Shown: positions 8,503-17,813, counted from the first letter of the stretch. The stretch is DNA of 64,000 nt from Bradyrhizobium sp. NFR13 (GCF_900114605.1 NZ_FOTP01000002.1:310001-374000), one strand, 5' to 3'. Notes: generated by a model not told the origin, from the letters alone. Made by a program: numbers and translations.

Positions 8503-9378
8503 CTACAGGTTCACCATGGCCGGCGATTTGAAAAAGCGTGACGAGATCTCATTGAGCAATTCCGTGCTCTGCATTGTCTCGAGATTCGAGCGCGCGCACA
8601 GCAACGCTTTAACGGGCGGCAGGTGCGGCAGGTAATATTCCTGCGCCCAGACAAGTGTAGGCGGAATCATCCGCTTCGGGATCGCGGTGATGCCGATGCC
8701 GCTTTCCACGGCTGCCAGCTTGGCGTGATAGTCGGGACTGTTGAATACGATCTTGTAGGACAGACCGTGGCGCGTCAGAGTCCGGGTCATCAGGTTGTCG
8801 CCCGGCCAGGTCAGAATCGGGATGGGGGCACCCGAACTGAGGACGAAGTCCTTTGCACGCACCCACACGAACTCCTCATCGGCCTCGTTGACGATCAGGT
8901 GCGATATCTCGCTGCTCATTTCCGGATTTTCGAGAATGTAGGCGATATCGATATAGCCGTCGATCAGGCCCTTGGTGATGCCTACCGAGTTGTCAGTGTG
9001 AATGACCAGATCGGCCAGGCTTTGAGCGGTCTGATGGCTAAAGAAGTCCTGCACGAACAGGGTGCTCAATCCAAACCGGATCGGTTGCGGAAGATGCGCT
9101 ACGCCGCCAATCCGCAACATCTGATCGTTGGCTTCCAGGATCCGTCTGGCTTGCTGCAGCACCAGTTTGCCGAGCTGGGTAGCCGTCGTCCCATTCACCG
9201 ATCTGGTGAAAAGGATGCCTCCCACCATGGTCTGAATGCGCTTGATCTGTGAACTGACGGCGGGCTGGCTCAGGCCCAGGCGTTCGGCTGCCTTGGTCAG
9301 GCTGCCGGTCTCCGAGATCGCCACCACGGTCCGGACGATCTCGATAGGAATATTTAATGGCTGATATCGCTTGTGCAT
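8503..9378 (-). CDS. LysR-type transcriptional regulator
   Basis: 291 residues from MHKRYQPLNIPIEIVRTVV; a start 39 bp upstream only adds a basic extension. An N-terminal helix-turn-helix (SLTKAAERLGLSQPAVSSQI, about residues 25-44) is followed by a periplasmic-binding-like effector domain ending near residue 285. LysR regulators usually act on a divergent gene; here that would be the zinc-ribbon gene 286 bp away, which is not a convincing target. Effector unknown. Confidence 0.85.
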   Translation of the reverse strand: MHKRYQPLNIPIEIVRTVVAISETGSLTKAAERLGLSQPAVSSQIKRIQTMVGGILFTRSVNGTTATQLGKLVLQQARRILEANDQMLRIGGVAHLPQPIRFGLSTLFVQDFFSHQTAQSLADLVIHTDNSVGITKGLIDGYIDIAYILENPEMSSEISHLIVNEADEEFVWVRAKDFVLSSGAPIPILTWPGDNLMTRTLTRHGLSYKIVFNSPDYHAKLAAVESGIGITAIPKRMIPPTLVWAQEYYLPHLPPVKALLCARSNLETMQSTELLNEISSRFFKSPAMVNL

Positions 9379-9663
9379 CGCGACACGTCCGAGTCGTAAA
9401 AAGGGGCGAGTCATCAAAATTTACAGTTGTATACCGGCGACCTGCAATCAAAGACTTGGATTAGTTCCAAATTGCGTGAAAAGACGTATATTGGCGTGGG
9501 GAAATCTGGATAATACAGATGGAACAAGGTAGCCCGATACGGCTGCGATTCGTCAAGGGTGTGGGGCGTCTTTCAAGCAATTACAGGTTGTCTATTTCGA
9601 CGCTCGGTGCGCGCGAAAACGCGACATTCCGGGCAAGCTGTCATCGGTTTTCGGAGACTGCAG

Positions 9664-9894
9664 ATGCCCGGCACCCGCAGAGTTCATCTGAACGATAACA
9701 TTCGCACCGAACATCTGAAATGTTCGTGCTGCAGGACCCAAGTCTATTTGATCAAGATCGAGTCGGACGACGAGGGCGGTGAAATTCGCACCTTTGGCTG
9801 TCCACATTGCGCCACGTCGAAATCGCTGCGCCTGGCGCCGCGCCCGCAACACCTCAAGCCCGCTGAACTTGCTGCGGACAAGGTTGTCTGCTGA
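9664..9894 (+). CDS. Small zinc-ribbon protein
   Basis: 76 residues from MPGTRRVHLNDNIRTEHLKC, with GGAG 9 nt upstream. Two metal knuckles, CSCC and CPHC, are about 30 residues apart, as in a zinc ribbon; no other domain. A related architecture occurs at 13107-13349. It could bind nucleic acid or protein; no function is claimed. Convergent with the small membrane gene at 9903. Confidence 0.6.
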   Translation: MPGTRRVHLNDNIRTEHLKCSCCRTQVYLIKIESDDEGGEIRTFGCPHCATSKSLRLAPRPQHLKPAELAADKVVC

Positions 9895-9902
9895 TCGAAC
9901 GA

Positions 9903-10091
9903 CTACAGTCGGTCGACGCGCAAGAAGAACGCCCAGATGATGGACAGGACGGCGGCGATGACAAGCCATGATGGGTTCATGCAGAATATGTCGCCGTAGT
10001 GGCACACCTGCATCGCCCATCTGCTGTTGTTGATACTCGCTGCGTAAAATACACCGGCAGCGACCGTCAGAATGCTCGCGATCATGAACAT
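9903..10091 (-). CDS. Small membrane protein, two transmembrane segments
   Basis: 62 residues from MFMIASILTVAAGVFYAAS. TTGGAG lies 7 nt before this ATG, so the much longer upstream frame is not needed. Two hydrophobic segments (about 3-20 and 41-57) flank a short loop containing two cysteines (QVCHYGDIFC) that could form a disulfide. It ends in a basic tail (FFLRVDRL). Function unknown. Confidence 0.6.
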   Translation of the reverse strand: MFMIASILTVAAGVFYAASINNSRWAMQVCHYGDIFCMNPSWLVIAAVLSIIWAFFLRVDRL

Positions 10092-10292
10092 GGGACGCTC
10101 CAATAATATTGACGCCACACTGTTCTGCATTCTTGAAGCAGCCGTGAATCCGATCGACGAAAGTCGGGGGCTTCCTCGCATTAAATGCAGGGAGCGCCAG
10201 CCCAATACCGTCGCGGATCTGCTTGAGGCTTTTTTAACCGCGAGTCGCCGAGAGTTCCCGATGGGGACATTGCGACGTTGGGGAGGCCCGAT

Positions 10293-10517
10293 TTGGCCAA
10301 ATACGAAACGACGAAATACGCGCAGATGCGCCGCTGCCGGATGGCGCATCTTCATGGCGAGTTGATCGACGAGCGATTCAGCGACGATGCCGACAGCGTT
10401 TTCGTCAACGGCTATGTTCACGCGGTTCGTCCGGATCTCACCTGCTGGCCACTGCGCTGGACGATCACCGTGGAGCCGTATCCGGTCGAAAGTCGCGTTT
10501 TGGCGATGACCGGGTGA
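10293..10517 (+). CDS. Hypothetical 74-residue protein
   Basis: Starts with TTG at 10293, preceded by GGGGAGG at good spacing; another TTG 15 bp earlier would overlap that site. The sequence MAKYETTKYAQMRRCRMAHL is basic, and the remainder includes WPLRWTITVEPYPVESRVL, predicted beta. No signal peptide. A very strong inverted repeat follows the stop. Unrecognised. Confidence 0.55.
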   Translation: MAKYETTKYAQMRRCRMAHLHGELIDERFSDDADSVFVNGYVHAVRPDLTCWPLRWTITVEPYPVESRVLAMTG

Positions 10518-10526
10518 TCGGCCGCG

Positions 10527-10572
10527 CCTCCAAACAAAAAGCCCTCGCGAGCGAGGGCTTTTTGTTTGGAGG
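10527..10572. terminator. Bidirectional terminator, 22-bp perfect stem
   Basis: Two perfectly complementary 22-nt arms surround a 2-nt centre. The core GCCCTCGC / GCGAGGGC is flanked by AAAAA and TTTTT, so it works as an intrinsic terminator in both directions between the convergent genes ending at 10517 and 10585. Confidence 0.9.
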
Positions 10573-10584
10573 TCTTTGCAGTGA

Positions 10585-11388
10585 TCAGTAACGCGCGACC
10601 GACGGGCCGCCGAAATGGTAGTTAAGTCCGCCGCGCACAGTGTTGGTCTTCAAGTCTATATCATGCGCGATGATGCCGGTCGGAGTACCCGCGCCGTTGA
10701 AAACCGGCGCCGTGACCGACTGCTTGCCGAAGTCGGTATGGAGATATTCGACCTTCGCCGACCAGTTCTTGGTGAACGCGTGTTCGATGCCTGCACCGAC
10801 CGTCCATCCTGCCACCGTCTTTGACAGTGACGCGGTTTCGTTCTGGCCAGTCGTGTCGGTGAGCGAGGAGGCGAAATTCAACTCGGTGAGCGCGAGGCCG
10901 CCGGTTGCGTAAAAAAGTGTACGATCGACCGTGTAGCCAACGCGCGGGCGCAGCGTGACCAGCCAATCACTCGTGACGGAATTTGTGGTGGTGAACGAAC
11001 CGCCGCCCGGGAATGGCGCGCTGAAACCGCGCGATTGCTTCAGGCCGAAATAATTCGCGTCGGCCTCGACGCCGAACAGCCAGCGGTTCACCTGATGATT
11101 GTAGCCGACCTGGCCGCCGCCAGTGAAGCCATCGGGATTGAGCCGCGGCGAAGCAGCCGCAATAGCCTGCTGGTTTGCGATTGGCGCGGTGCCGTTGACG
11201 AAAGCGTTGGAGACGTTGCTCTGACCCCAGGAGCCGCCAGCGTTGCCACCGACATACCAGCCGCCCCAGCTGTAACCGGCCTCGGTTGCGGCTGGCGTCT
11301 TGGTCCAGACGCGCGATTGCAGGTCGGCGGCAGCGGCATTCACCGCGCCCGACGCTGCGACGATCGCGGCCAGCCAAAGCGTTCGCAT
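10585..11388 (-). CDS. Outer-membrane beta-barrel protein, Omp25/31 type
   Basis: 267 residues: signal peptide (to AVNAAAAD), then the family opening YSWGGWYVGGNAGGSWGQ, alternating amphipathic strands, internal WLFGVEADANYFGL and WTVGAGIEHAFTKNWSAKVEYLHTDFG, and a final strand GGLNYHFGG-PSVARY. This is the eight-stranded porin-like barrel family abundant in Rhizobiales outer membranes. The last residue is Tyr rather than the usual Phe, a tolerated variant. Single gene, terminated by the inverted repeat at 10527-10572. Confidence 0.88.
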   Translation of the reverse strand: MRTLWLAAIVAASGAVNAAAADLQSRVWTKTPAATEAGYSWGGWYVGGNAGGSWGQSNVSNAFVNGTAPIANQQAIAAASPRLNPDGFTGGGQVGYNHQVNRWLFGVEADANYFGLKQSRGFSAPFPGGGSFTTTNSVTSDWLVTLRPRVGYTVDRTLFYATGGLALTELNFASSLTDTTGQNETASLSKTVAGWTVGAGIEHAFTKNWSAKVEYLHTDFGKQSVTAPVFNGAGTPTGIIAHDIDLKTNTVRGGLNYHFGGPSVARY

Positions 11389-11508
11389 CCAGAACCTTCC
11401 ATCGCTCTGAAGATATTGAGCGAATTCGATGCAAGCTTTAGCTGGAAAGACGAGGTTTGGCTGTCACCGGTGGGCAACAGAAGCAGAACAATACCTGAGT
11501 ATGGCAGC

Positions 11509-11538
11509 AAAAAAGCCCGGCCGTTGGGCGGCCGGGCT
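11509..11538 (-). terminator. Rho-independent terminator
   Basis: On the minus strand AGCCCGGCCG and its complement form a 10-bp stem with a 5-nt loop followed by TTTTTT. It terminates the small Gly/His-rich secreted gene at 11557-11811. Confidence 0.85.
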
Positions 11539-11556
11539 CCCCGTAATTTGATGTGA

Positions 11557-11811
11557 TCAGTAGGCGCAGACGTTGACCGTCCGGACGCGCGGCCCACGGC
11601 GGGTTTCCACGACGCGGCGCTGCAGGCAGCCATCGGTCAGGCCGCCGACATAGAAGGTGGGCCCGCCATAGAAGGCGTGGTGACCGTAGCCACCCCATCC
11701 ACCGTGCCAGCCACCGATATGCCAACCGTGAGCCGACGCGGCGCTGGGGGTGAGGGCGGCCGCACCGAGCGAGGCCGCTGCGATCAGTCCGAGGGTTACT
11801 TTGCGAAACAT
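11557..11811 (-). CDS. Small secreted Gly/His-rich protein
   Basis: 84 residues: signal peptide (MFRKVTLGLIAAASLGAAALTPSAASA), then HGWHIGGWHGGWGGYGHHAF, rich in His, Trp and Gly, and a C-terminal part with two cysteines (DGCLQRRVVETRRGPRVRTVNVCAY). This layout is common in Bradyrhizobium relatives; metal or polyphenol binding by the His-rich part is speculation. A clear terminator follows. Confidence 0.7.
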   Translation of the reverse strand: MFRKVTLGLIAAASLGAAALTPSAASAHGWHIGGWHGGWGGYGHHAFYGGPTFYVGGLTDGCLQRRVVETRRGPRVRTVNVCAY

Positions 11812-12047
11812 AGATATTCTCCATTGGGTGGGCGCGCGAGCGCTTTGCTGTGTCCCTGCCCATCAGTCGCGACCCTCGTCGGGTGCGTTCAAACGGGTTC
11901 TGGAGAATCGTGTTTCAGTCTTGTTTCGTCGGAGACAGCTTTCGTCGAAGCCGGGTCTCTCGATCAGAGCAGCGCAGTTGCTGCAGGCGCACCAACCAGC
12001 CGAGTTACGAGATGGCCGAGCGGCGGTGTTCCGAAATCGTCGCGCGC

Positions 12048-12137
12048 TTAGAAGCGGGCGCGGTAACCGTCATAGGCGTGAGCGGCCAGAATGCCGGCGC
12101 TGAGAAAGCCGAAGAGTGCAGTGACGGTCTCGATCAT
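12048..12137 (-). CDS. 29-residue single-span membrane peptide
   Basis: MIETVTALFGFLSAGILAAHAYDGYRARF. AAGGACC lies about 7 nt upstream. One hydrophobic segment (about 5-20) followed by a Tyr/Arg tail, so N-out, C-in is expected. Peptides of this form (FLSAGI..AHA.D.YR) occur in Bradyrhizobium-type genomes as I recall. The longer frame upstream has no coding character. Confidence 0.5.
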   Translation of the reverse strand: MIETVTALFGFLSAGILAAHAYDGYRARF

Positions 12138-12502
12138 CGTGGTGGTCCTTTTTCCCCCGCGAACTACAGACGGCACGGAGGGCCGCACAGTCAAAGAGAT
12201 TCGCGGCCGGCTTTTCATTCGGAGCTGTAGTGATGCGTCGTTGCAACATTTTACGCAGTTGCGCGGAGCGATCGCGGCGCAACGGCGATGACAATGCGGC
12301 GCCGGCGAGGCGACGCCAGCCTGGCGCAGGGTTAACGGCCGCTGAAGGCGTATCAGCGCGGGCATGATGAGGGGACATGGGGGATGATCGGGTCGCAGCA
12401 GTTCACCTCTGTGGATTTTTTGCTTACATAGGCTTCAAGGAATCGCGCCGGTTGTCTCGCTCCCCGAGCCGCAGGATCGGATGTCGCAAGTGAGGATCTC
12501 CC
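12138..12502. other. 365-bp spacer without a recognised gene
   Basis: Contains the ribosome site of the 29-residue peptide and about 300 bp in which no frame has convincing protein character. No repeat, RNA or FixK-type box was seen. Confidence 0.5.
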
Positions 12503-13093
12503 GTGGCCGATACGTTCAATAACGAGATCAATGTCGGGCCGCCCCCTGTGCCGCTGCGCAAGCGCAGGTCGTTTGGCCCGTTCGGAATTGTCGTCGTATT
12601 GCTGATCCTCGCTGGCGGCGGTGGATATCTTTGGCTGAACTACCACGACGCGCTGACCGACCTGGCACAGGCTGTGACAGGAAGCACCGGCCCCAGAGAT
12701 AGCGCCCCGGTATTGGCGAGTGCGGCGGAGGGCAACGTCAGCGCGACTGATTTCGCGGCGTTCCAGCAGCAGACCGGAAGTTCGATCCAGGCTGCTACCG
12801 AACTGCTGTCGGCGCAGCAGACGGAGTTGAAGCACCTGTCCGATCAGATCCTGGGCCTGACAGCCCAGGTCGCTGGACTGGTCGCCAAGATCGATACGCT
12901 GCAGGGCAGGGGCGCTCTCGCTCCGCCGGCTCCAGTCGCTGCGGCGCCAGCGCCCCTGGCCGCAGCTCCGGCCGCGCCGGTGGCCGCGCGCCCGGCACCT
13001 ACGGCGCCGCGCAAGCGCCCGGCAGATCGTCCCGCGGGTGCCATTTCGGTCGGGGGCGCTCCGCTCCCGGCGACGCCACAGCCGCCGCGGTGA
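12503..13093 (+). CDS. Single-span inner-membrane protein with coiled coil and Pro/Ala tail
   Basis: 196 residues, GTG start. A short cytoplasmic N-terminus ending in basic RKRRSFGPFG is followed by one transmembrane helix (IVVVLLILAGGGGYLWL, about residues 28-45), a helical periplasmic part (about 80-130, FAAFQQQTGSSIQAATELL... TELKHLSDQILGLTAQ), and an Ala/Pro-rich C-terminus with basic patches. The layout resembles proteins that span the periplasm towards cell wall, but no domain is recognised. Confidence 0.65.
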   Translation: MADTFNNEINVGPPPVPLRKRRSFGPFGIVVVLLILAGGGGYLWLNYHDALTDLAQAVTGSTGPRDSAPVLASAAEGNVSATDFAAFQQQTGSSIQAATELLSAQQTELKHLSDQILGLTAQVAGLVAKIDTLQGRGALAPPAPVAAAPAPLAAAPAAPVAARPAPTAPRKRPADRPAGAISVGGAPLPATPQPPR

Positions 13094-13106
13094 TCCCTCA
13101 AGCGAT

Positions 13107-13349
13107 CTAACGCGTCTGGGGTCGTCGTGCCTTTTTGGGCGGCCTGTAGCGACTGAGATCGGGCGGGCCGCCGACGACCTTGGTCTTCACGAATTCGCAT
13201 TTCGGGCAGGCGAAGGTGCATCTGTCGCCGCCGCCGGCATCCGGCTCGCTCCGCAGCAACACCATCCGCGCCCGGCACATCGCGCAGCGCGGCGGCTTGA
13301 GAGCGCCGGGTGTTTCAGTGCGCGTCGTTGGCTCGGATTGGTCGATCAT
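13107..13349 (-). CDS. Small zinc-ribbon protein
   Basis: 80 residues from MIDQSEPTTRTETPGALK. Two CxxC knuckles (CAMC and CPKC) are about 26 residues apart, separated by an acidic, glycine-rich loop; a very basic tail follows (YRPPKKARRPQTR). It shares layout with 9664-9894 (CSCC ... CPHC), suggesting related proteins. The ribosome site is weak, and an in-frame start further upstream is possible. Function unknown. Confidence 0.55.
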   Translation of the reverse strand: MIDQSEPTTRTETPGALKPPRCAMCRARMVLLRSEPDAGGGDRCTFACPKCEFVKTKVVGGPPDLSRYRPPKKARRPQTR

Positions 13350-13728
13350 GTCGTCCGACAGAGGATAATACAGCGGTGGGCGGAAAGGGTGTCTGTCAAG
13401 CAGTACTGATTTTGCGAAAGAAAAGTTTGTTTTCGACGTTCGAACGACGATCCTGACCACGCGCGAGAACAGGGGAGGCGGTATGGTACCATAAGCCCCG
13501 TACAACATGCGACCGCCGCGACAGCAAACTAGAAGAGCGAGCTGATCAAATTAGATTTTGGGCTTTGCCGTGATTGCGCCCATTCCGACAACTATGCCTG
13601 CAACGGCGGTCACACGCTCAAGCAAATAAAAAATGTTGAGGTAGTCATGCACTACCCGCTCTGGTTGATTTCAAGTCAGTACAACCCTAGGCTGCTCGGA
13701 TATTCTCGGTAACCGGCGACCTCAGAAT
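13350..13728. other. 379-bp spacer, AT-richer than surroundings
   Basis: No convincing gene on either strand, and no FixK-type box. Composition becomes noticeably AT-richer towards the glycan-type membrane gene that starts at 13729. It probably holds that gene's promoter. Confidence 0.5.
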
Positions 13729-15477
13729 ATGAAAAGCAAGAAACTGCTGGGCGTATTCTGGGGCATGGTTGCAGCGTGTGCGTCCGTGATTTTGCAGGGC
13801 GGGCTAAAAATCTGGTCTGAGCCGATCATCTGGTTGGCTGGTGACCATGCCTTTTTCCTCGCAGATATGAAGCAACTGATCATGCATCAGGGCTTTTGGT
13901 CGAGTGGCGTTACAGGTTTCCCGTTCGGGCAGGTCAACGCTTACTTTCCGTCGTTCGAGCCGCTACTCCGGTTGCTGACACTCGCTATAGCTAATTTTAG
14001 TTCTGATGTTTTCACTGCGGCGAAGGTCTTTTACATCATCGGCATCGCCGGTATCGGCGCGTCAGGTTACATTTGTCTTCGTTTCCTGAAAATCATGCCA
14101 CCGCTTGCTGCTCTCGGTGGCATCGCATTCGCTGTTTCGCCTTACTTCCAAGTGCGAGCGACGAGCCATGACATGCTGGCGATCTATGTGTCCGCGGCGT
14201 TTGGCGCGGCGCTGGCTGTCCATATCGCTTTGATGGATCGGGAGTCGGAGTTCTTCGCATTCATCCGCAAGCCGTTCTTCATTGCGGGGATCATCGTTGC
14301 CTGTACCGGTGGGCTCTACTACGCAGTGTTCTCGCTGATCATGATCGGCGTCGCCTTGACGGGGTTGACGGTTCGCACTGGCGAGTTTCGGGCGCTAATA
14401 TTCTTTCTTGCGATGTGCGCGATCATCGTTGGCACGATGCTGGTCATCGCGCTGGGGCCGCATCTTTCGCTCGCGCTTTCGGGAGCTCCGAAGCGAGGTC
14501 CTGTTGAGCAATTCTGGCATGGGCTGTCGGTTTCCGATGCGCTCTACACGCTCGACTGGTGGTCGTGGGGGCGAGAACATATAGGCAAGTACGACATCAC
14601 AAGACCCGTGACGCTGGTGGGCGAGGGGCATCACGAATGGCCGGGTATCATCTTGTCGTTTTCGATACTGGCCAGCCCGATCGTCGTGCTGGCCTTTGCG
14701 GGCCGTACACCCAGTGACCGCCGATGGAAGGGGATCGTTTGTGCGTCGGCATTGATGTGCTTCGGGCTGATATTCGCCAGTCGCGGCGGCGTTGGCTACC
14801 TCTTCAGCGAGTTGATATCTCCCTCGCTTCGCGGGCAGTCGCGCATCATGCCGCTGCTCATGCTCATGGCGATTTTCGCGACGCTCAGCCTGATTGAGTG
14901 GCTTTGGCAAGCGCGCATTTTGGTAACGCGCGGCGTCGCGGTGCTACTGGCACTAGGGCTGTTTGCGGGCAGCTGGCACGTCCGTTTTACGCTCTCGTCC
15001 AGGCAGGCATGGATGGCTGATCCAAACACGAAGGCTCTTATTGCCAGCGTGAAGGAGATGCTGGCTGCGAAGGACCGTGCCAAATCTGAGGCCGTACTGC
15101 AGTTGCCCGTCACCAACTGGCCAGAGGCTGCATTCCGGCCGGACTATGACTTTTATCCGATGCGCTACGGCTTCTTGTTCGATCGAGCTGATAGCCCGAC
15201 AAAGTGGAGCTATGGCCTGTCAGATCGGCAGGATGGCTTTAGAGTGTTGAGCAATTCGTTTGCCGTCGGCGCGGCCGACGTCGTCGGCAAAGCGCGGGGA
15301 TTGGGCTACGACGCCATCCTGGTCGAAAAGCTGGGCTACGATGCAAAAGACCTGTCGATTGTGGTGGCCTCGATCGAGAGCGGATTGTCTCCATCATGCA
15401 AGATATTCAACGACAGGATGCGGGCTTTATACGACATAGGGCACCCCTGCCGTCGTTCCCTGCCGCGGATCCAATAA
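13729..15477 (+). CDS. Polytopic membrane protein, glycosyltransferase-like (GT-C-like fold suspected)
   Basis: 582 residues with roughly 11-12 hydrophobic segments from residue 8 to about 430, then a soluble C-terminal part (about 440-582). After the first helix the loop contains IIWLAGDHAFFLADMK, with an Asp in the first external loop as in GT-C glycosyltransferases and YfhO-type proteins; FPFGQVNAYFPSFEPLL follows. This family modifies surface glycans or lipids in the inner membrane. It stands alone between unrelated genes and seems less GC-rich than them, which hints at separate acquisition. A related layout is seen at 58635-60128. Catalytic role is inferred only. Confidence 0.65.
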   Translation: MKSKKLLGVFWGMVAACASVILQGGLKIWSEPIIWLAGDHAFFLADMKQLIMHQGFWSSGVTGFPFGQVNAYFPSFEPLLRLLTLAIANFSSDVFTAAKVFYIIGIAGIGASGYICLRFLKIMPPLAALGGIAFAVSPYFQVRATSHDMLAIYVSAAFGAALAVHIALMDRESEFFAFIRKPFFIAGIIVACTGGLYYAVFSLIMIGVALTGLTVRTGEFRALIFFLAMCAIIVGTMLVIALGPHLSLALSGAPKRGPVEQFWHGLSVSDALYTLDWWSWGREHIGKYDITRPVTLVGEGHHEWPGIILSFSILASPIVVLAFAGRTPSDRRWKGIVCASALMCFGLIFASRGGVGYLFSELISPSLRGQSRIMPLLMLMAIFATLSLIEWLWQARILVTRGVAVLLALGLFAGSWHVRFTLSSRQAWMADPNTKALIASVKEMLAAKDRAKSEAVLQLPVTNWPEAAFRPDYDFYPMRYGFLFDRADSPTKWSYGLSDRQDGFRVLSNSFAVGAADVVGKARGLGYDAILVEKLGYDAKDLSIVVASIESGLSPSCKIFNDRMRALYDIGHPCRRSLPRIQ

Positions 15478-15568
15478 CGATAAGACCAGTTCTGCAGCGG
15501 ACAGCTCTGACGAGCTCCGATGCAAGCCGTGGTGGTCATGTGCTATTATCGAGGGAGGACGTGACCGT

Positions 15569-16423
15569 TTATCTCTGCGGTCCCGATAGGTTCACCTCGC
15601 GCTCAGCCCTAAAAACATTACTGTGCAGGCTGGCAATCCACTGTCGGCCGCTAGAGGTAACATTGAGATACTGGATCGCAAGCTGGATCTGTGGCGCAAC
15701 GTTGGTCCAGTAGAACTGAGGAAATTTATAGACGATGTCAGCTGGCGTTGCATAACCGAGCGCTTTGTTCAGTCCGATCTCTTCGAACTCATGGAACAGA
15801 GCATTTGATTTCCTTATGTAATTGGGATCGCCGAGCTGGCCAATCAGATCCGCAGCACGCAACAGCAATCCTTCTTCCTCGTTGAGGTCATCACCTTCTC
15901 CGTTTACTGCATCGACGTAGGGAAAGCGCGTGTATTCGATGGCCCGGGCAATCCGGGCGGCGTCGACTTCCTCTACGGCATGGAGCCGCTCAATCACAAA
16001 GAGCTTTGAGCGGTCGACATGATAGGGTGCGAGTGCGGCATCGGAGGATCCAACCGGCAATTCAACTTTGCGCCCGGTAAGGTCCGCAACATAAGCGCCG
16101 TCTTCATCGCCTTGGATAATGCCCCGCACATATCCAATGTCATGGGTCAGGCAGGCCATAATGAAGTTCGCATAGTCGGTTGCGGTGGTGGTCCGTTGCA
16201 GCGCGCGGCCCGCCAGAATATCGTTCCCGACCAGCGTAACCAGCATCGTATGTTCGATATTATGATAGAGTGCATCACTATTCCCGATGCACTCCAATGC
16301 CAGCCTGGCGGCAAAGGGCAGCAATTTTATCAAATCGGAATGTGAGGAGCGGAAGCGATCTTCGGTTTCCCGGGCAAGAAATGAGCCAAGGGCCTGCGCC
16401 GTCAGTTGAGGGATTGTGATCAT
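15569..16423 (-). CDS. HD-domain phosphohydrolase-like protein
   Basis: 284 residues. The metal-binding set is visible: YHNIEHTMLV (about residues 53-62) and CLTHDIGYVRG (about 91-101), the classic H...HD, followed by a helical domain. HD proteins are metal-dependent phosphohydrolases or phosphodiesterases, including cyclic-nucleotide PDEs, whose HNxxH motif this resembles. No GGDEF, EAL or GAF domain is present. A perfect FNR/FixK box centred 138 bp upstream suggests induction at low oxygen. Substrate unknown. Confidence 0.75.
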   Translation of the reverse strand: MITIPQLTAQALGSFLARETEDRFRSSHSDLIKLLPFAARLALECIGNSDALYHNIEHTMLVTLVGNDILAGRALQRTTTATDYANFIMACLTHDIGYVRGIIQGDEDGAYVADLTGRKVELPVGSSDAALAPYHVDRSKLFVIERLHAVEEVDAARIARAIEYTRFPYVDAVNGEGDDLNEEEGLLLRAADLIGQLGDPNYIRKSNALFHEFEEIGLNKALGYATPADIVYKFPQFYWTNVAPQIQLAIQYLNVTSSGRQWIASLHSNVFRAEREVNLSGPQR

Positions 16424-16554
16424 CTCGGCACCCAGTCTTGCCCAGTTGTTGTGATCGCCGGGTCCTCAGCGGTATCCTTCGGCTACAGCATAGCGAAAGT
16501 CGTGAGTGTCGAAGGACATCAAGGGAAGGCTACTGACGAGAGCCCCCCTGAGAG

Positions 16555-16568
16555 TTGATCTGAATCAA
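16555..16568. promoter_or_regulatory. FNR/FixK box, perfect
   Basis: TTGAT-CTGA-ATCAA. Lies between the HD gene (start 16423, minus) and the stop of the antiporter gene, so the HD gene is the target. A -41.5 placement gives a leader of about 97 nt. Confidence 0.8.
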
Positions 16569-16650
16569 CGCTCTGAAAGCCGCCTCCCGAAGCGTTCGAC
16601 GTCGAATAGAGCTGAGCGCCGGCGGTGCGCTGCCTCACCGAGCGCGAGCT

Positions 16651-17751
16651 TCACTCCACCCCTTGGCCCGTCGGCGGAACTACATATAGCGTCAGCGCAA
16701 AGACTGCGTAAATGAAGATGAGCAGGGCGCCGACGAACCAGGCCGAGCGACCGCTGCTCGTAATGAAGCTCGCCGTCACGGTCGCAATCATGACCATGGT
16801 GACGGCGCCGGGCCAGAATTGCAGGCTCATCGGCGACGGTCCGACCACATAGCTGAGTAGCACCAGGGCAGGCGCTACGAACAGCGCAATCTGGGAGGCG
16901 CTGCCTAGCGCAATGCTGACGCTCATGTCGAGGCGGTCCTTGCGTGCCGCAGAAAAGGCAACGGCAAACTCGGCGGCAGCCCCGACCATTGAGACGATGA
17001 TGAAGCCAACGAAGGCCGGGCTCATTCCAAAGGTTGCTGCGGCCTTCTGCACCGACTCGACAAAAATCTCACTCACAAGTGCAACCAGTACAGTGACAAC
17101 AAGCAGTGTTCCCACCGCAAGGACAATCGGCCAATGTTCCTCGCCTTCCTCGTGCGCGGCGCTTGCGAACAATTCCTTGTGGGTCTTCAGAGAGAACAGC
17201 AGGCCGAGTGCATAAGCAATGATGAGCAGGATGGCGAGGCCGATGCTGAGCTTCTGCATGACGGTCTCACCCTGCACAAGCTTCAGGTCGGCGACTGCCG
17301 ATGGAGCGAGCAGGGCAACGGTCGCCATGAGCAGGAGACCGGAGTAGAGCCGCGCGCCGGAGCGATTATATTCTTGGACGTGGTAGCGCAGACCGCCGAG
17401 GAGAAGACAGGCGCCGAGCATGAAAAGGGCGTTGGTGACAATCGCACCGGCAATCGACGCCTTCACCAGCATGTACTGGCCGGCCTGTAACGCGGTGATC
17501 GCAATGATCAGCTCCGTTAAGTTTCCCAGCGTCGCATTGAGCAACCCACCGACGGCATCACCGGTCTTGGCGGCAACCGCTTCGGTCGCGTGGCTGAGCA
17601 GGGCGGCCAGTGGCACGATGGCGAGAACCGAAAGCACGAACAGCAGCGTATGGGAATGCGGCGCTATTGCTTCCGCGACCAGCACGACAGGAACGAAGAT
17701 CAGCATCCAAAGCAGTGGTGTGTGCTGGATTTGCTTGAGCAGGGGTTTCAT
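16651..17751 (-). CDS. chaA: Ca2+/H+ antiporter (ChaA/Cax family)
   Basis: 366 residues from MKPLLKQIQHTPLLW. An open start 36 bp earlier would sit at the predicted transcript start, so 17751 is preferred. Eleven hydrophobic segments are visible with the two CaCA repeats: GGLLNATLGNLTELIIAI (first) and MVGAAAEFAVAFSAARKD (second), each with its ion-binding acidic residue. It exchanges cytoplasmic Ca2+ (or Na+/K+) for protons. The FixK-type box 70 bp upstream suggests control by oxygen, unusual for this transporter. Confidence 0.88.
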   Translation of the reverse strand: MKPLLKQIQHTPLLWMLIFVPVVLVAEAIAPHSHTLLFVLSVLAIVPLAALLSHATEAVAAKTGDAVGGLLNATLGNLTELIIAITALQAGQYMLVKASIAGAIVTNALFMLGACLLLGGLRYHVQEYNRSGARLYSGLLLMATVALLAPSAVADLKLVQGETVMQKLSIGLAILLIIAYALGLLFSLKTHKELFASAAHEEGEEHWPIVLAVGTLLVVTVLVALVSEIFVESVQKAAATFGMSPAFVGFIIVSMVGAAAEFAVAFSAARKDRLDMSVSIALGSASQIALFVAPALVLLSYVVGPSPMSLQFWPGAVTMVMIATVTASFITSSGRSAWFVGALLIFIYAVFALTLYVVPPTGQGVE

Positions 17752-17813
17752 AGCGGCGCCGTCTCCATATTGAACGCGACGGCGCAAACTCCGATCCGAT
17801 GACGGGACCGGTA

